The notes: a model not told the origin generated them from the letters alone. A DNA stretch of 64,000 nt from Acinetobacter ihumii (GCF_900625095.1 NZ_LR130760.1:2101455-2165454); one strand, 5' to 3'; shown: positions 1 to 10,472, counted from the stretch's first letter. Numbers and translations: made by a program.

Positions 1-2
1 TT

Positions 3-728
3 CAAAATGAAATCATCTCCGCGGGCGGTCAAGCATCAATCTATCCGTGTGATTTAAGTGACATGCATGCCATTGATACGGTTGCCAAACAAATTATGCA
101 ACAGGTCGAGCACATCGATATTCTGATTAATAATGCCGGACGCTCGATTCGCCGCGCAGTGCACGAATCAATTGATCGTTTCCATGATTTTGAGCGCACC
201 ATGCAGCTCAACTACTTCGGTGCAGTGCGTTTGGTGTTAAATATTTTGCCGCATATGATTAATCGTAAAGGCGGACAAATCATCAATATCAGTTCGATTG
301 GGGTATTAGCGAACGCCACCCGTTTTTCTGCCTATGTTGCCTCTAAAGCTGCCTTGGATGCCTTTAGTCGCTGTTTATCTGCTGAAGTACATTCACATAA
401 AATTTCAATTACTTCAATTTATATGCCATTGGTACGTACTCCAATGATTGCACCCACTAAAATTTATAATTATGTACCGACGCTTTCTCCTGACGAAGCG
501 GCTGACCTGATTGCATATGCGGTGGTGAAACGTCCTAAGAAAATCGCCACCAGCTTAGGTCGTTTGGCTTCAATTACTTATGCAATTGCACCGGATATTA
601 ATAATATTCTGATGTCGATTGGCTTTAATCTGTTCCCAAGCTCGGACGCAGCAGTCGGTAAAAAACAGGAAAAACTAAACTGGATGCAAAAAACCTATGC
701 ACGGATTTTTCCGGGTGAGCATTGGTAA
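3..728 (+). CDS. acr1: Fatty acyl-CoA reductase Acr1, 5' truncated by window edge
   Basis: The reading frame is open from base 3, so the N-terminal Rossmann glycine motif lies outside the window. It is a short-chain dehydrogenase: the INNAG motif, the SSIG serine region and the YVASK active site (Tyr-x-x-x-Lys) are all visible. The run from FDLSD-like residues to the C-terminal FPGEHW resembles Acinetobacter Acr1 as I remember it. Acr1 reduces fatty acyl-CoA to the fatty aldehyde with NADPH, the first step of wax ester synthesis. Assignment to this family is firm; the exact substrate rests on that resemblance. A hairpin follows the stop codon and the next gene is convergent. Confidence 0.88.
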   Translation, partial: QNEIISAGGQASIYPCDLSDMHAIDTVAKQIMQQVEHIDILINNAGRSIRRAVHESIDRFHDFERTMQLNYFGAVRLVLNILPHMINRKGGQIINISSIGVLANATRFSAYVASKAALDAFSRCLSAEVHSHKISITSIYMPLVRTPMIAPTKIYNYVPTLSPDEAADLIAYAVVKRPKKIATSLGRLASITYAIAPDINNILMSIGFNLFPSSDAAVGKKQEKLNWMQKTYARIFPGEHW

Positions 729-797
729 TTGCCGCTTTCAACCCACATTAACCATACGGGTTGTCATGTCATCTTAGTAATGATGTGTATTTTGTCA

Positions 798-826
798 AAT
801 AAGCCGCTTCCAGTCAGCGGCTTATT
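798..826. terminator. Hairpin between convergent acr1 and SulP genes
   Basis: Perfect 11-bp stem AATAAGCCGCT / AGCGGCTTATT with a 7-base loop, placed between two convergent stop codons. The T tracts are short on both strands, so it is a plausible but not a textbook bidirectional terminator. Confidence 0.6.
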
Positions 827-850
827 GTTAAAGATGATGATTGACTGAAG

Positions 851-3040
851 TTAGTCATCCAGAAATTTTACCTGACCCGTTTTGACATCATAAATTGCAC
901 CGACAATATCAATCTCACCACGTTCCAGCATGTCATTTAATACCTGACTTTGCTTCACGATATATTGAATATTGTAATGTACATTCATCATGGTGACCTG
1001 ATCGATAAATGCCTTGCTTAATTCACGTGGTTGCATAATCTGGTACACGCTGTCCGCAGAATGCATCAACGGGCCAAGCACATATTGAATGTGAGGCATT
1101 TCTTTTACATCCGAGATATGTTTATGCTGCAATTGAAGCTTACAAGCACTGGTGACTGCTCCACAGTCGGTATGACCCAATACCACTATCACCTTTGAGC
1201 CTTTGGCCTGACAGGCAAATTCGAGTGAACCCAACACTTTTTGTCCCGCGATATTACCTGCAATTCTTAGACTAAATAAATCACCAATACCTAAATCAAA
1301 AATCATCTCAGTCGGTGCACGTGAGTCCATACAACCCAAGACTGCCGCAATGGGATGCTGCCCCTGATCCGCCGTCACACGAATTTGCTGATAAATATCA
1401 CGCTGCAAACGCTCATTATTTACAAAGCGTTGATTGCCTTGTTTTAATAAGCTTAAAACATGTGATGGGGTTAAATTACGCTGTAAATCCTGTGTGCTGA
1501 TATCAATATCCAGCACTGCATCGTCTGCATCCTCGTAATGTTGTCTAAAGCCAATGAGACTCAAATCAATCTGACGCTGTACCGCAATTTCATTCTGATA
1601 CTCCTGAATCACCTGATAAATATCCGGGTCAATCGAAATACACTGGGTCGCATCAATAATCAGTTTTTCATGTGGATGTATATGCTCAAGTGCAGTAATG
1701 AGTGCCGAACGGTTTAAAAAAGTCATTTGTGGTTGCAATTCAATCCGCGTCACTTTGCCATGCAAATGATTTTCTTTGTAGACCCGCACACCTTTATGAA
1801 AATTGCCATACAAAATAAAGGCACTACTGGTGAATAAACCAATCAGGATACCCACCAAAAGGTCGGTCATCAAAATTGCAATTAAGGTAATAATGAACGG
1901 TAAAAACTGCTTCCAGCCCTTTTGATAAAGCTGCTTAAACAACTTTGGATGGGTCAGTTTAAATCCTGTCAGAATTAAAATGGCAGCCAATGTCGACAAA
2001 GGAATCATGTTCATCAGCGGTACAAAAAATAAGATCGCCAGTAACAACAACACACCATGAATGATGGTGGAACATTTACTTTTTGCACCTGTATTGGCAT
2101 TGACAGAACTACGTACAATCACCGAAGTGACGGGCATACCACCAATTAAACCAGAGACAATATTGCCTGTGCCCTGCGCCCATAATTCACGATTGGGAGG
2201 AGACGAACGCTTTTGTGGGTCTAACTTATCTGCTGCCTCAAGATTCAATAGGGTTTCTAAGGAAGCAACCACTGCCAGCGTAATTGCACCTGTATAAATT
2301 AACGGTTCAGCCAAGTAAGCAAAGTCTGGAAAGACCAGTACCTGTTGTGGTGCATCTAAAAGATTGGGTAATTGAATCAGATTTTCAGTCTGTATCGCCC
2401 ATGCAGAACCCATTTTTATTAAAATAAAATTCAGCAAGGCCGCCATTACCACCGCAATTAAGGCAGAAGGTAAGGTTAATTTTTTTAAAGGACTGCTGTC
2501 CCATGCCAACATTAACAATAAACTGAATAAACCAATCAGTGCTGCCCCCATGTCCACTTGGCTTAACAATCGTTCTGGAGTGCTATTCAACACGGATGTC
2601 CATGAAAAATCAGAAATGCCCAGTAAATAAGGCAACTGAGTCATAATCAAAATAGTACCAATGGCGGCCAATAAACCTAAAATGACATTATTGGGAATAA
2701 AGTTGGCAAAGAAGCCTAACTTAAATAAGCCAAACAGAATCTGTAAGATTCCTGCAAATATAATACACAATAAAAAAGCGGCATAATTGCCGCCTAATTG
2801 ATCAAGTTGCACTAAAATCACTGCCGTCAGTCCGGCTGCGGGTCCAGCGACACTAATATGGGAGCCACTTAAAAATCCCACCACAATCCCCCCAACAATT
2901 CCAGCAATAATACCGGAAATAATCGGAGCACCTGATGCGAGCGCAATCCCTAGACACAGGGGTAATGCAACAAGAAAAACTACAATTCCAGAGAGTAAAT
3001 CTTTGAAATAAAATTTCTTTTTCAATTGAAAAACTGACAT
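851..3040 (-). CDS. SulP anion transporter fused to beta-carbonic anhydrase
   Basis: This is a 729-residue two-part protein. Residues about 10-410 form a SulP-type inner-membrane permease with roughly ten or more hydrophobic segments and the conserved VAGPAAGLTA stretch. Residues about 420-500 resemble a short STAS-like region. Residues about 530-729 are a beta-carbonic anhydrase with the zinc ligands seen as CMDSR (about residue 568) and HTDC (about 624-627). Such fusions are thought to couple bicarbonate uptake to CO2/HCO3- interconversion; the transported anion here is inferred from the fusion, not shown. The ATG start follows a purine-rich AGAAGGGTC stretch on the minus strand. It is a single gene, convergent with acr1. 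Confidence 0.9.
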   Translation of the reverse strand: MSVFQLKKKFYFKDLLSGIVVFLVALPLCLGIALASGAPIISGIIAGIVGGIVVGFLSGSHISVAGPAAGLTAVILVQLDQLGGNYAAFLLCIIFAGILQILFGLFKLGFFANFIPNNVILGLLAAIGTILIMTQLPYLLGISDFSWTSVLNSTPERLLSQVDMGAALIGLFSLLLMLAWDSSPLKKLTLPSALIAVVMAALLNFILIKMGSAWAIQTENLIQLPNLLDAPQQVLVFPDFAYLAEPLIYTGAITLAVVASLETLLNLEAADKLDPQKRSSPPNRELWAQGTGNIVSGLIGGMPVTSVIVRSSVNANTGAKSKCSTIIHGVLLLLAILFFVPLMNMIPLSTLAAILILTGFKLTHPKLFKQLYQKGWKQFLPFIITLIAILMTDLLVGILIGLFTSSAFILYGNFHKGVRVYKENHLHGKVTRIELQPQMTFLNRSALITALEHIHPHEKLIIDATQCISIDPDIYQVIQEYQNEIAVQRQIDLSLIGFRQHYEDADDAVLDIDISTQDLQRNLTPSHVLSLLKQGNQRFVNNERLQRDIYQQIRVTADQGQHPIAAVLGCMDSRAPTEMIFDLGIGDLFSLRIAGNIAGQKVLGSLEFACQAKGSKVIVVLGHTDCGAVTSACKLQLQHKHISDVKEMPHIQYVLGPLMHSADSVYQIMQPRELSKAFIDQVTMMNVHYNIQYIVKQSQVLNDMLERGEIDIVGAIYDVKTGQVKFLDD

Positions 3041-3416
3041 AGACCCTTCTCTTATAATAAAAATTATTCAAACCGCATGAATCGCTACAACGCGTAATGC
3101 ACAAGCCGTTCAAGGCTGTATTGATAGTGTTGAACTCTTGAGAGGAGTTAAAGTTGAGTTATGATGCGGCGATGTGAGGATTTAGATAGTTTTCACGTTT
3201 TTTTGTTTATCTTCATATTCACCTCATATTGTGGAATGGATTCAAATAAGATGAGATTCCTGTATCGGTTGTTGTTATTTTTTTAGGTAGAAAAATAAAG
3301 AGGGCTTAAATAGTGATGAAAGAAATATTTGAATAAACAGAAGATATTCAATAGGAAAGCTCATCAAATATTCAGTCGCGACAGTAGTCAATCGGTGTAA
3401 TAGTCAATAGCGCAAA
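3041..3416. other. Intergenic region upstream of the SulP gene
   Basis: 376 bases between the SulP start and the tex terminator. It must hold the leftward SulP promoter. It is AT-rich with no convincing ORF, RNA gene or repeat. I could not pick one promoter with confidence. Confidence 0.4.
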
Positions 3417-3480
3417 TAAAAAAAACCGCACTTCTCACACCGACAGATATTGCAATATCTGTAAGCGTGAGAAGTACGGT
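3417..3480 (-). terminator. Rho-independent terminator of tex
   Basis: Read on the minus strand, a long stem (ACCGTACTTCTCAC paired with GTGAGAAGTGCGGT, one mismatch) encloses a second, perfect palindrome ACAGATATTGCAATATCTGT, followed by an eight-base T run. The nested stem just after the tex stop is a strong intrinsic terminator. Confidence 0.85.
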
Positions 3481-3508
3481 ATCGAGCACAAGGTGCCCGA
3501 ACTTTAAT

Positions 3509-5863
3509 TTATTTCGAGCCTTTAATCCCGGCTTGTAGCAACAACGCGCCTAAACCACCAATTTTATTATCTTGTGGCTTATCCTGTTTAGGACGCTGTG
3601 GTTTTTTCGCCTGATCATTTTGGCGTGCCGCTTGAGGACGTTTACCCTGCGGTTTACGATCTTCGCGTTGCTCTTGTTGCTCACGACGTGGCGTACGTTG
3701 TGCTTTTGCAGGCGCTTGTGAACCTTCAGGACGCATACTCAAATTTACACGGTTACGTTCAGCATCCACAGTCAGTACACGCACCTGTACAATTTGACCC
3801 GGTTTCACCACTTTATGCGGATCAGACACAAACTCATTGGCTAATTCCGAAATGTGTACCAATCCATCCTGATGCACACCGATATCCACGAAAGCACCAA
3901 AATTGGTAACATTGGTCACGACCCCTTCAAGCTGTATGCCCTCAGTCAACTGAGCCACTTCAGTAATGTCTTCACGGAATTTAGCTGTACGAAATTCTGG
4001 ACGTGGATCACGTCCCGGTTTTTCAAGCTCTGCCAGTACATCCTGAATGGTAGGTAAACCAAACTTGTCATCAACAAACTCATCGGCTTTGACTTGGCGA
4101 ATAATTTCACTGTTGCCAATAATGTCTTTCAGAGTGGTCGCTTTGGCAGCCACAATTTTTTCGACCAGTCCATAACTTTCAGGGTGTACCGCAGAGGCAT
4201 CTAGCGGTTCTGAACCATTTTGAATCCGCAAGAAACCAGCAGCTTGTTCAAAAGTACGCTCGCCTAAGCGTGGTACTTTTTTCAATGCTTGACGATTATC
4301 AAAACGACCATTCTCTTTTCGATATTCCACAATCTGTTGTGCGATAGCTTTGTTCAACCCTGCGATATAACCCAGAATGGCAGATGAAGCGGTGTTGACA
4401 TCGACACCGACCGCGTTCACACAGTCCTCAACCACAGCATCCAGTGTTTTCGCTAAGCCAGTTTGATTGACATCATGCTGATATTGACCCACACCAATTG
4501 ATTTTGGATCAATCTTGACCAGTTCCGCCAGCGGATCTTGCAAACGACGTGCAATTGAGACTGCACCACGAATCGAAACATCGAGTTCAGGCAATTCAGC
4601 CGCAGCCAATTCACTGGCTGAATAAACCGATGCGCCTGCTTCGCTCACGCTCACTCGAGTCAGTTTTAGGTCAGCATTTGCGGCCATCATTTCTGCCACA
4701 ACGGCTTCTGTTTCACGACTTGCAGTGCCATTGCCAATGGCAATCAGGTCGACATTATATTCACGACACAAACGCGCCAATTCAGCAATTGAACCTTCTT
4801 TATCTTCTTTGGGTGCAAATGGATAAATGGTGCTATGTGCCAGCACATCACCAGCATCACTGACCACCGCCAGTTTCACACCAGTACGAATACCAGGGTC
4901 AACGCCTAGCGTGGTACGTCCACCCGCAGGTGCAGACAGGAGTAAATGACGCAAGTTTTCAGCAAAAACATCCATTGCTTCCGCTTCGGCATTCAAACGT
5001 TTTTCTGTTAATAATGAATGTTCAATTTGTGGACGAATTTTGCCTAACCAGAATAATTTAGCCGTTTGCTTTAAGAAATCCTGACGCGCTTGCGGCTGGA
5101 TTTGCTCAATATTATATTCAGTTTCGATACATGCCAAAGCTGCATCATCTTCACCGTCGACTTTTAAGCCCAGTACATTTTCCTGACGACCACGAAGCAT
5201 GGCCAATAAACGATGCGATGGAACTTTGTTCAGATTTTCTGAAAATTCAAAATAATCACGGAATTTTTTACCGACTTCTTTTTTCTCATCAGATGCCACC
5301 GCACTTTTCAAAATCGCAGTTTTGGCAAAGAGTGCTTTTAACTCTGTGGTGAGCGCAATATTTTGTGCCCATTCATCAATGATAATATGTTGTACAGCAT
5401 CCAGTTGAGTTTCTGTATCTGCATAATCTTCATGGCTAAAACCAGCCAAAGCCTCTACAGGTTCAATGTTTTCGTTCAGAATTTTTTCTGCGGCAGGTCC
5501 AAGCCCAGCTTCTTTAGCTTTAAACGACTTACTGGTCCGTTTTGGACGATACGGCGCGTAAATTTCTTCTAAGGCATTTTTAGTTTCAGCCGCATTGACC
5601 CGTGCCAACAAATCATCTGAAAGTTTATCTTGTTCTTTTAATGACTCGATGACTTTTTCACGGCGTTCATACAAATCACGTAAATAAGCCAAGCGGGTAT
5701 CTAACTGGCGCAGTTGCGTATCATCCAAACCCTGTGTTACTTCTTTACGGTAACGTGCAATAAAAGGAACACTGGCACCTTCATCAATTAAACGAATGGC
5801 AGCTTCTACTTGGTTTGGACGTACGGCAAGCTCACTTGCCAACTGCTGAACTAAGTCAGTCAT
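3509..5863 (-). CDS. tex: Transcription accessory protein Tex (S1 RNA-binding)
   Basis: 784 residues from the ATG at 5863. A longer frame exists upstream, but it would begin with TTG and lacks a ribosome site; the family start MTDLVQQLASEL fits the ATG. Order of parts: N-terminal helical Tex domain (1-190), YqgF/RNase H-like domain with GVDPGIRTG (about 320), helix-hairpin-helix region with KVPRLGERTF (about 545), S1 domain starting EGVVTNVTNFGAFVDIG (about 645), and a basic Gln/Arg/Lys-rich tail. Tex binds nucleic acids and affects transcription and RNA turnover. It is monocistronic with its own terminator. Confidence 0.95.
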   Translation of the reverse strand: MTDLVQQLASELAVRPNQVEAAIRLIDEGASVPFIARYRKEVTQGLDDTQLRQLDTRLAYLRDLYERREKVIESLKEQDKLSDDLLARVNAAETKNALEEIYAPYRPKRTSKSFKAKEAGLGPAAEKILNENIEPVEALAGFSHEDYADTETQLDAVQHIIIDEWAQNIALTTELKALFAKTAILKSAVASDEKKEVGKKFRDYFEFSENLNKVPSHRLLAMLRGRQENVLGLKVDGEDDAALACIETEYNIEQIQPQARQDFLKQTAKLFWLGKIRPQIEHSLLTEKRLNAEAEAMDVFAENLRHLLLSAPAGGRTTLGVDPGIRTGVKLAVVSDAGDVLAHSTIYPFAPKEDKEGSIAELARLCREYNVDLIAIGNGTASRETEAVVAEMMAANADLKLTRVSVSEAGASVYSASELAAAELPELDVSIRGAVSIARRLQDPLAELVKIDPKSIGVGQYQHDVNQTGLAKTLDAVVEDCVNAVGVDVNTASSAILGYIAGLNKAIAQQIVEYRKENGRFDNRQALKKVPRLGERTFEQAAGFLRIQNGSEPLDASAVHPESYGLVEKIVAAKATTLKDIIGNSEIIRQVKADEFVDDKFGLPTIQDVLAELEKPGRDPRPEFRTAKFREDITEVAQLTEGIQLEGVVTNVTNFGAFVDIGVHQDGLVHISELANEFVSDPHKVVKPGQIVQVRVLTVDAERNRVNLSMRPEGSQAPAKAQRTPRREQQEQREDRKPQGKRPQAARQNDQAKKPQRPKQDKPQDNKIGGLGALLLQAGIKGSK

Positions 5864-6448
5864 CGTATTTGATTCCACAAGGCTAAAGTTTAAAAGCAAT
5901 GATTATAAAGACCGAGGCTATAAAATCCACAATTGTTTTGCGTATTAAAAACGAAATTTTGAATTAAACCGCTGTATTTTTCAAATTTTAGCCGATTTCA
6001 TCACGATTCATCCGCATTTGTCCTGTATAGATCAGATGAAATACTCAGACTCGATGGGCTAGGTACTGTAATTGACGGCAACGCTAATACCAATGCCTTT
6101 AGAAAATATACAACATCTGCTTTGTTTAGCATGTCACATTCGGCCCAATGCTGTGCATATATACCCGTTTAAACACGGCTGGGGATCGTCCATAACTTTG
6201 CAAAAAGATCATTCATGAAACCATGGTTGAATGATATCGGCAGATTTAAAAAATCAAATTTCGGCAAGTACAACAAAATGGCTCAGACTATTCATTAAAA
6301 TGTGCTTTAACATGTTGTTTTTTGGTTTCAAATCGCACGGGAAATTGTAATTTTGAGCAAATTGATACATAGTCTTTCACATAGTATCCGCATTATACTG
6401 CAAGCATTGAATAATCTATAAATATTGACTTGATTAAGGGAGTACATC
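5864..6448. other. Intergenic region between divergent tex and ompR
   Basis: 585 bases holding the two divergent promoters. For ompR a possible sigma70 pair is TTGATA at 6362 and TATCCG at 6385 with a 17-base spacer; a clear AAGGGAG ribosome site sits at 6437-6443. No ORF with coding character was found, although an unrecognised small RNA cannot be excluded in a stretch this long. Confidence 0.4.
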
Positions 6449-7213
6449 ATGAGTTTAGTTGTACCTGCTGAAAATAATGAAGCTGTACATAACGAAACCG
6501 ACCGCGTCGAGCGCATTTTAGTCGTCGATGATGATGTGCGTTTACGCACCCTTTTACAACGCTTTCTTGAAGATAAAGGTTTTGTGGTCAAAACTGCGCA
6601 TGACGCGACTCAGATGGATCGCTTATTGCAACGTGAATTATTTTCACTGATTGTTTTGGATTTTATGTTACCTGTCGAAGATGGTCTTAGCATTTGCCGC
6701 CGTTTGCGCCAGTCCAACATTGACACCCCGATTATTATGCTAACCGCACGTGGCAGTGACTCTGACCGTATTGCAGGTCTGGAAGCAGGCGCAGATGATT
6801 ATCTGCCAAAACCATTTAACCCGAATGAATTACTGGCTCGTATTCGTGCGGTGTTGCGCCGTCAGGTTCGCGAAGTACCCGGTGCACCGAGTCAACAAAT
6901 GGAAGTGGTCAGTTTTGGCCCATGGTCACTGGATTTATCAACACGTACTTTAACTCGTGAAGGACAAGTGGTGACCTTAACTACGGGTGAATTTGCCGTG
7001 CTTAAAGCCTTGGTGCAGCATCCACGTGAACCTCTCACACGCGATAAACTGATGAATCTGGCACGTGGTCGTGAATGGGGCGCGATGGAGCGTTCGATTG
7101 ATGTACAGGTTTCACGTCTGCGTCGTTTGATTGAAGAAAATCCAGCACGTGCACGTTATATTCAGACTGTGTGGGGCATTGGCTATGTATTCGTACCCGA
7201 TGGTGCTGAGTAA
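6449..7213 (+). CDS. ompR: Two-component response regulator OmpR
   Basis: 254 residues. The receiver domain (about 22-135) shows the acidic pocket VVDDD, the phosphoacceptor D71 in LDFMLP, the T in MLTARG and K in LPKPF. The C-terminal winged-helix DNA-binding domain (about 150-250) ends in TVWGIGYVF, typical of the OmpR/PhoB family. About 16 residues longer at the N-terminus than E. coli OmpR. It lies 23 bases upstream of the sensor kinase gene, so the two form one operon that responds to osmotic or envelope signals. Confidence 0.93.
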   Translation: MSLVVPAENNEAVHNETDRVERILVVDDDVRLRTLLQRFLEDKGFVVKTAHDATQMDRLLQRELFSLIVLDFMLPVEDGLSICRRLRQSNIDTPIIMLTARGSDSDRIAGLEAGADDYLPKPFNPNELLARIRAVLRRQVREVPGAPSQQMEVVSFGPWSLDLSTRTLTREGQVVTLTTGEFAVLKALVQHPREPLTRDKLMNLARGREWGAMERSIDVQVSRLRRLIEENPARARYIQTVWGIGYVFVPDGAE

Positions 7214-7236
7214 TCATCCTGTTCTAGGATAATGCC

Positions 7237-8694
7237 TTGAAACTTGATCCAGTCAATCCGCAGGACTACACCGACTTTGTCGCTTACTCAGAGCGTAAAC
7301 GAACGCGCTGGGAACGTTTCCTCGATAAAATTAAACCTCGTTCAGCCGCCATGCGTACTGCCGTATTGGTGGTCTTTGTGGTTATTTTCAGTTTAGTGAT
7401 GTCACTGTGGTTTTTCTGGCGTACCTTGTATTTACCTGAAATTCAACAACATGCACGGTATTTGGCAGTTGAACTTGAACTGGTCAACAATCCCGACATC
7501 CGTATTTTTCACCGCAATAACGAAGTCGATGTGGATACATGGCTGAAAAATCGCATTGGTATTGAATATATTACCAATCCCAAAGAGTTCCCAAATGTGC
7601 GAGAAAAAGTCATTGCCGACTTTTTTACCAGTAATGTGGAAGACAAACTCGCCAAAGAACTCAATGTTAAAGATGTGACGGTGTATTTTCAGTTTAAACC
7701 CAGCCCTCGCATCTGGATTCAAACTCCTGAAATGCAGGGCAACTGGGTACGTGAACCCCTGAAAACCTATGCCAACTACAGCCCTGAATTGATTTTTGGC
7801 TGGTTACTCGGTGTGCCAATTATTGCCTGTATCATTATTTTAACCCTTGTGCGGCAACTCAACCGTCCATTACGGCGCTTACAAAATGCTGCCAATGAGT
7901 ACAGTAAAACGGGGAAAGCACCGTATCTGGAAACCAATCATGGGCCGCAGGAAATACGTGAAGTTAACCAAGCATTTAACCGCATGATTTATACGCTTGA
8001 ACAAACGGAGCGTGATCGACGGATTATGTTGGCCGGTATTTCTCACGATTTACGCACGCCCCTCACACGCATTCGCCTGACTGCTGAAATGTTACCCGAC
8101 GAATTTTTCCGTGAAGGTTTAATTTATGATGTTGATGACATGGATGCGATTTTGAATCAGTTTATCTCGTATATGCGTGATGGTTCAGATGAAGAATTGC
8201 GTGAAACCAATATCAATATCTTATTACAAGAACTGGTGGTGCAATTTAAACCACTGGATATTCGTTTTCAGGCACAAGATGTTCCCATCATTCCTGCACG
8301 AAGCTTGTCGTTAAAACGTCTGATTGCCAACCTGATTAATAATGCCAAACGCTATGGTGCTGAACCAATTGAACTCAGTGCGCATGTCGAAAATGAACAT
8401 ATTTTAATTAGTGTGGCCGACCATGGCGAAGGGATTCCTGAAGATCAAATTGATGAATTAATGCAACCCTTTGTTCGAGGCAATGCTGCGCGTACGGTAC
8501 AAGGTAGCGGTTTAGGACTCGCGATCGTGAAACGAATCGTCGATATTCATCAGGGTGAATTATTGATTCATAATCGACCTCAAGGCGGTCTGGAAGTGAT
8601 TATTTCCTTGCCATTACCCAAACATTTACATTCAGAACAGCCATCTCACAATCCACTTGAAAAGATCAAGCAGACCCTGTCCGATCGGCTCTAA
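7237..8694 (+). CDS. envZ: Osmosensor histidine kinase EnvZ
   Basis: 485 residues starting at TTG (7237), chosen because AGGAT sits seven bases upstream and the nearby ATG (7232) runs into a stop at once. Two membrane helices (about 41-62 and 187-208) bracket a periplasmic domain of about 125 residues. A HAMP linker follows, then the H-box GISHDLRTPLTR with phospho-acceptor H270, the N box NLINNAKRYG, and G boxes DHGEGIP and GSGLGLAIV. It phosphorylates and dephosphorylates OmpR, encoded immediately upstream. Confidence 0.92.
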   Translation: MKLDPVNPQDYTDFVAYSERKRTRWERFLDKIKPRSAAMRTAVLVVFVVIFSLVMSLWFFWRTLYLPEIQQHARYLAVELELVNNPDIRIFHRNNEVDVDTWLKNRIGIEYITNPKEFPNVREKVIADFFTSNVEDKLAKELNVKDVTVYFQFKPSPRIWIQTPEMQGNWVREPLKTYANYSPELIFGWLLGVPIIACIIILTLVRQLNRPLRRLQNAANEYSKTGKAPYLETNHGPQEIREVNQAFNRMIYTLEQTERDRRIMLAGISHDLRTPLTRIRLTAEMLPDEFFREGLIYDVDDMDAILNQFISYMRDGSDEELRETNINILLQELVVQFKPLDIRFQAQDVPIIPARSLSLKRLIANLINNAKRYGAEPIELSAHVENEHILISVADHGEGIPEDQIDELMQPFVRGNAARTVQGSGLGLAIVKRIVDIHQGELLIHNRPQGGLEVIISLPLPKHLHSEQPSHNPLEKIKQTLSDRL

Positions 8695-8901
8695 GACTTT
8701 TGTCTAAAAAATAGACATGCAAATAATAAAATATTTTAAATCACTCAATTTTATCCTTTATAAATTAATAACTTAAAAACATCAATAATATTTATACCCA
8801 CATTTATTTAAAAAATTAGACCTTAGCCTAACATGCCTCCATATCTGCTAAAGAGTGGGTACAATCCACTGCTATGAAATAAACCAGATTGAGAGTAAGC
8901 C

Positions 8902-10419
8902 ATGTCTTTAGATCGTATCCGATTAGCCTCCCTCCATGACAAAGTCATCAGTGCAGATCAAGCCGCTGCATTTATCCAAGACGGCATGACAGTCGGTATG
9001 AGTGGTTTTACTCGTGCAGGTGAAGCGAAAGCTGTTCCGCAGGCACTGGTTCATCGTGCAAAAGCCAACCCATTAAAAATCACCTTAATTACTGGGGCAA
9101 GCTTAGGGAATGACTTGGACAAACAACTGACTGAAGCAGGTGTTTTGGCACGTCGTTTACCTTTTCAGGTTGATAACACCTTGCGTGGTGCCATTAATAA
9201 TGGCGAAGTGATGTTTATCGATCAGCATTTGTCTGAAACTGTTGAACAAATGCGTAATTTGCAACTCAAACGTCCAGATGTTGCAGTCATTGAAGCCATT
9301 GCGATTACTGAAGATGGCGGCATTATCCCAACCACATCGGTCGGTAACTCTGCCAGCTTTGCGATTTTTGCGGAAAAAGTCATTGTTGAAATCAACACAT
9401 CTTTAAGCGAAGCATTTGAAGGCTTACACGATATTTATATTCCTACCTATCGTCCAACCCGTCAGCCGATTCCATTGACTAAAGTGGATGAACGCATTGG
9501 TACGACTGCTATTCAGATTGATCCAGCAAAAATTGTTGGTATTGTCTTTAATGACACCGCAGATTCACCTTCAACTGTGACACTACCTGATGATGAAACT
9601 CAAGGTATTGCCAACCACCTGATCGCTTTCTTTGAAAAAGAAGTCGCAGAAGGCCGTCTACCAAAAAATCTTGGGCCACTTCAGGCAGGTATCGGTTCGA
9701 TTGCCAATGCGGTATTAACTGGCCTTAAAGATTCTAACTTTGAAGATTTAGTGATGTATTCAGAAGTGCTTCAAGACTGTACTTTTGAATTGATTGATGC
9801 CGGTAAGATGAAATTTGCCTCAGGCAGCTCAATTACCTTGTCTGCTAAATGTGGTGAAAAAGTGTTTGGTAACATCGAAGCATACAAAGACAAACTGGTG
9901 TTACGTCCACAAGAAATTTCAAACCATCCAGAGTTGGTACGTCGTTTGGGAATTATCGGGATCAATACCGCGCTTGAATTTGACATCTATGGCAACGTGA
10001 ATTCAACCCACGTGTGCGGTACCAAAATGATGAACGGCATTGGCGGTTCTGGCGACTTTGCCCGTAATGCACATTTGGCTATTTTTGTGACCAAAGCCAT
10101 TGCCAAAGGTGGTGATATTTCATCGATCGTTCCAATGGTGTCGCATGTGGATCATAGCGAACACGATGTTGATATTTTAGTGACTGAGCAAGGTCTTGCA
10201 GATTTGCGCGGTTTAGCACCACGCGAACGCGCTCGTGTCATTATTGATAATTGTGTACATCCTTTGTATCAAGGTGCGTTAAACGATTACTTTGATCGTG
10301 CCTGTGCCAAAGGCGGTCATACACCGCATTTACTTCGTGAAGCATTGTCTTGGCATGCCAATTTTGAAGAAACAGGTCATATGTTGGTAGCAGATCAAGT
10401 TCAGGTCAAATCTGCTTAA
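8902..10419 (+). CDS. Acetyl-CoA hydrolase / succinate CoA-transferase family
   Basis: 505 residues, the usual length of class I CoA-transferases of the Ach1/AarC type. The predicted catalytic glutamate is E288 in MYSEVLQD, and the glycine-rich MNGIGGSGDFARNA segment that shapes the CoA site is present near residue 375. These enzymes move CoA between acetate and succinate (or hydrolyse acetyl-CoA), helping growth on acetate. The exact acyl preference cannot be read from sequence. Monocistronic; the start is preceded by GAGAGTAAGCC and the gene ends in a terminator. Confidence 0.88.
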   Translation: MSLDRIRLASLHDKVISADQAAAFIQDGMTVGMSGFTRAGEAKAVPQALVHRAKANPLKITLITGASLGNDLDKQLTEAGVLARRLPFQVDNTLRGAINNGEVMFIDQHLSETVEQMRNLQLKRPDVAVIEAIAITEDGGIIPTTSVGNSASFAIFAEKVIVEINTSLSEAFEGLHDIYIPTYRPTRQPIPLTKVDERIGTTAIQIDPAKIVGIVFNDTADSPSTVTLPDDETQGIANHLIAFFEKEVAEGRLPKNLGPLQAGIGSIANAVLTGLKDSNFEDLVMYSEVLQDCTFELIDAGKMKFASGSSITLSAKCGEKVFGNIEAYKDKLVLRPQEISNHPELVRRLGIIGINTALEFDIYGNVNSTHVCGTKMMNGIGGSGDFARNAHLAIFVTKAIAKGGDISSIVPMVSHVDHSEHDVDILVTEQGLADLRGLAPRERARVIIDNCVHPLYQGALNDYFDRACAKGGHTPHLLREALSWHANFEETGHMLVADQVQVKSA

Positions 10420-10436
10420 TTTCTCGCCTACACTTT

Positions 10437-10472
10437 AAAAAAAGCACCCGACTGCCCTTGGGTGCTTTTTTA
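10437..10472 (+). terminator. Terminator of the CoA-transferase gene
   Basis: Stem AGCACCC / GGGTGCT with a 10-base loop, flanked by an A tract upstream and a six-base T run downstream, 20 bases after the stop codon. Confidence 0.85.
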
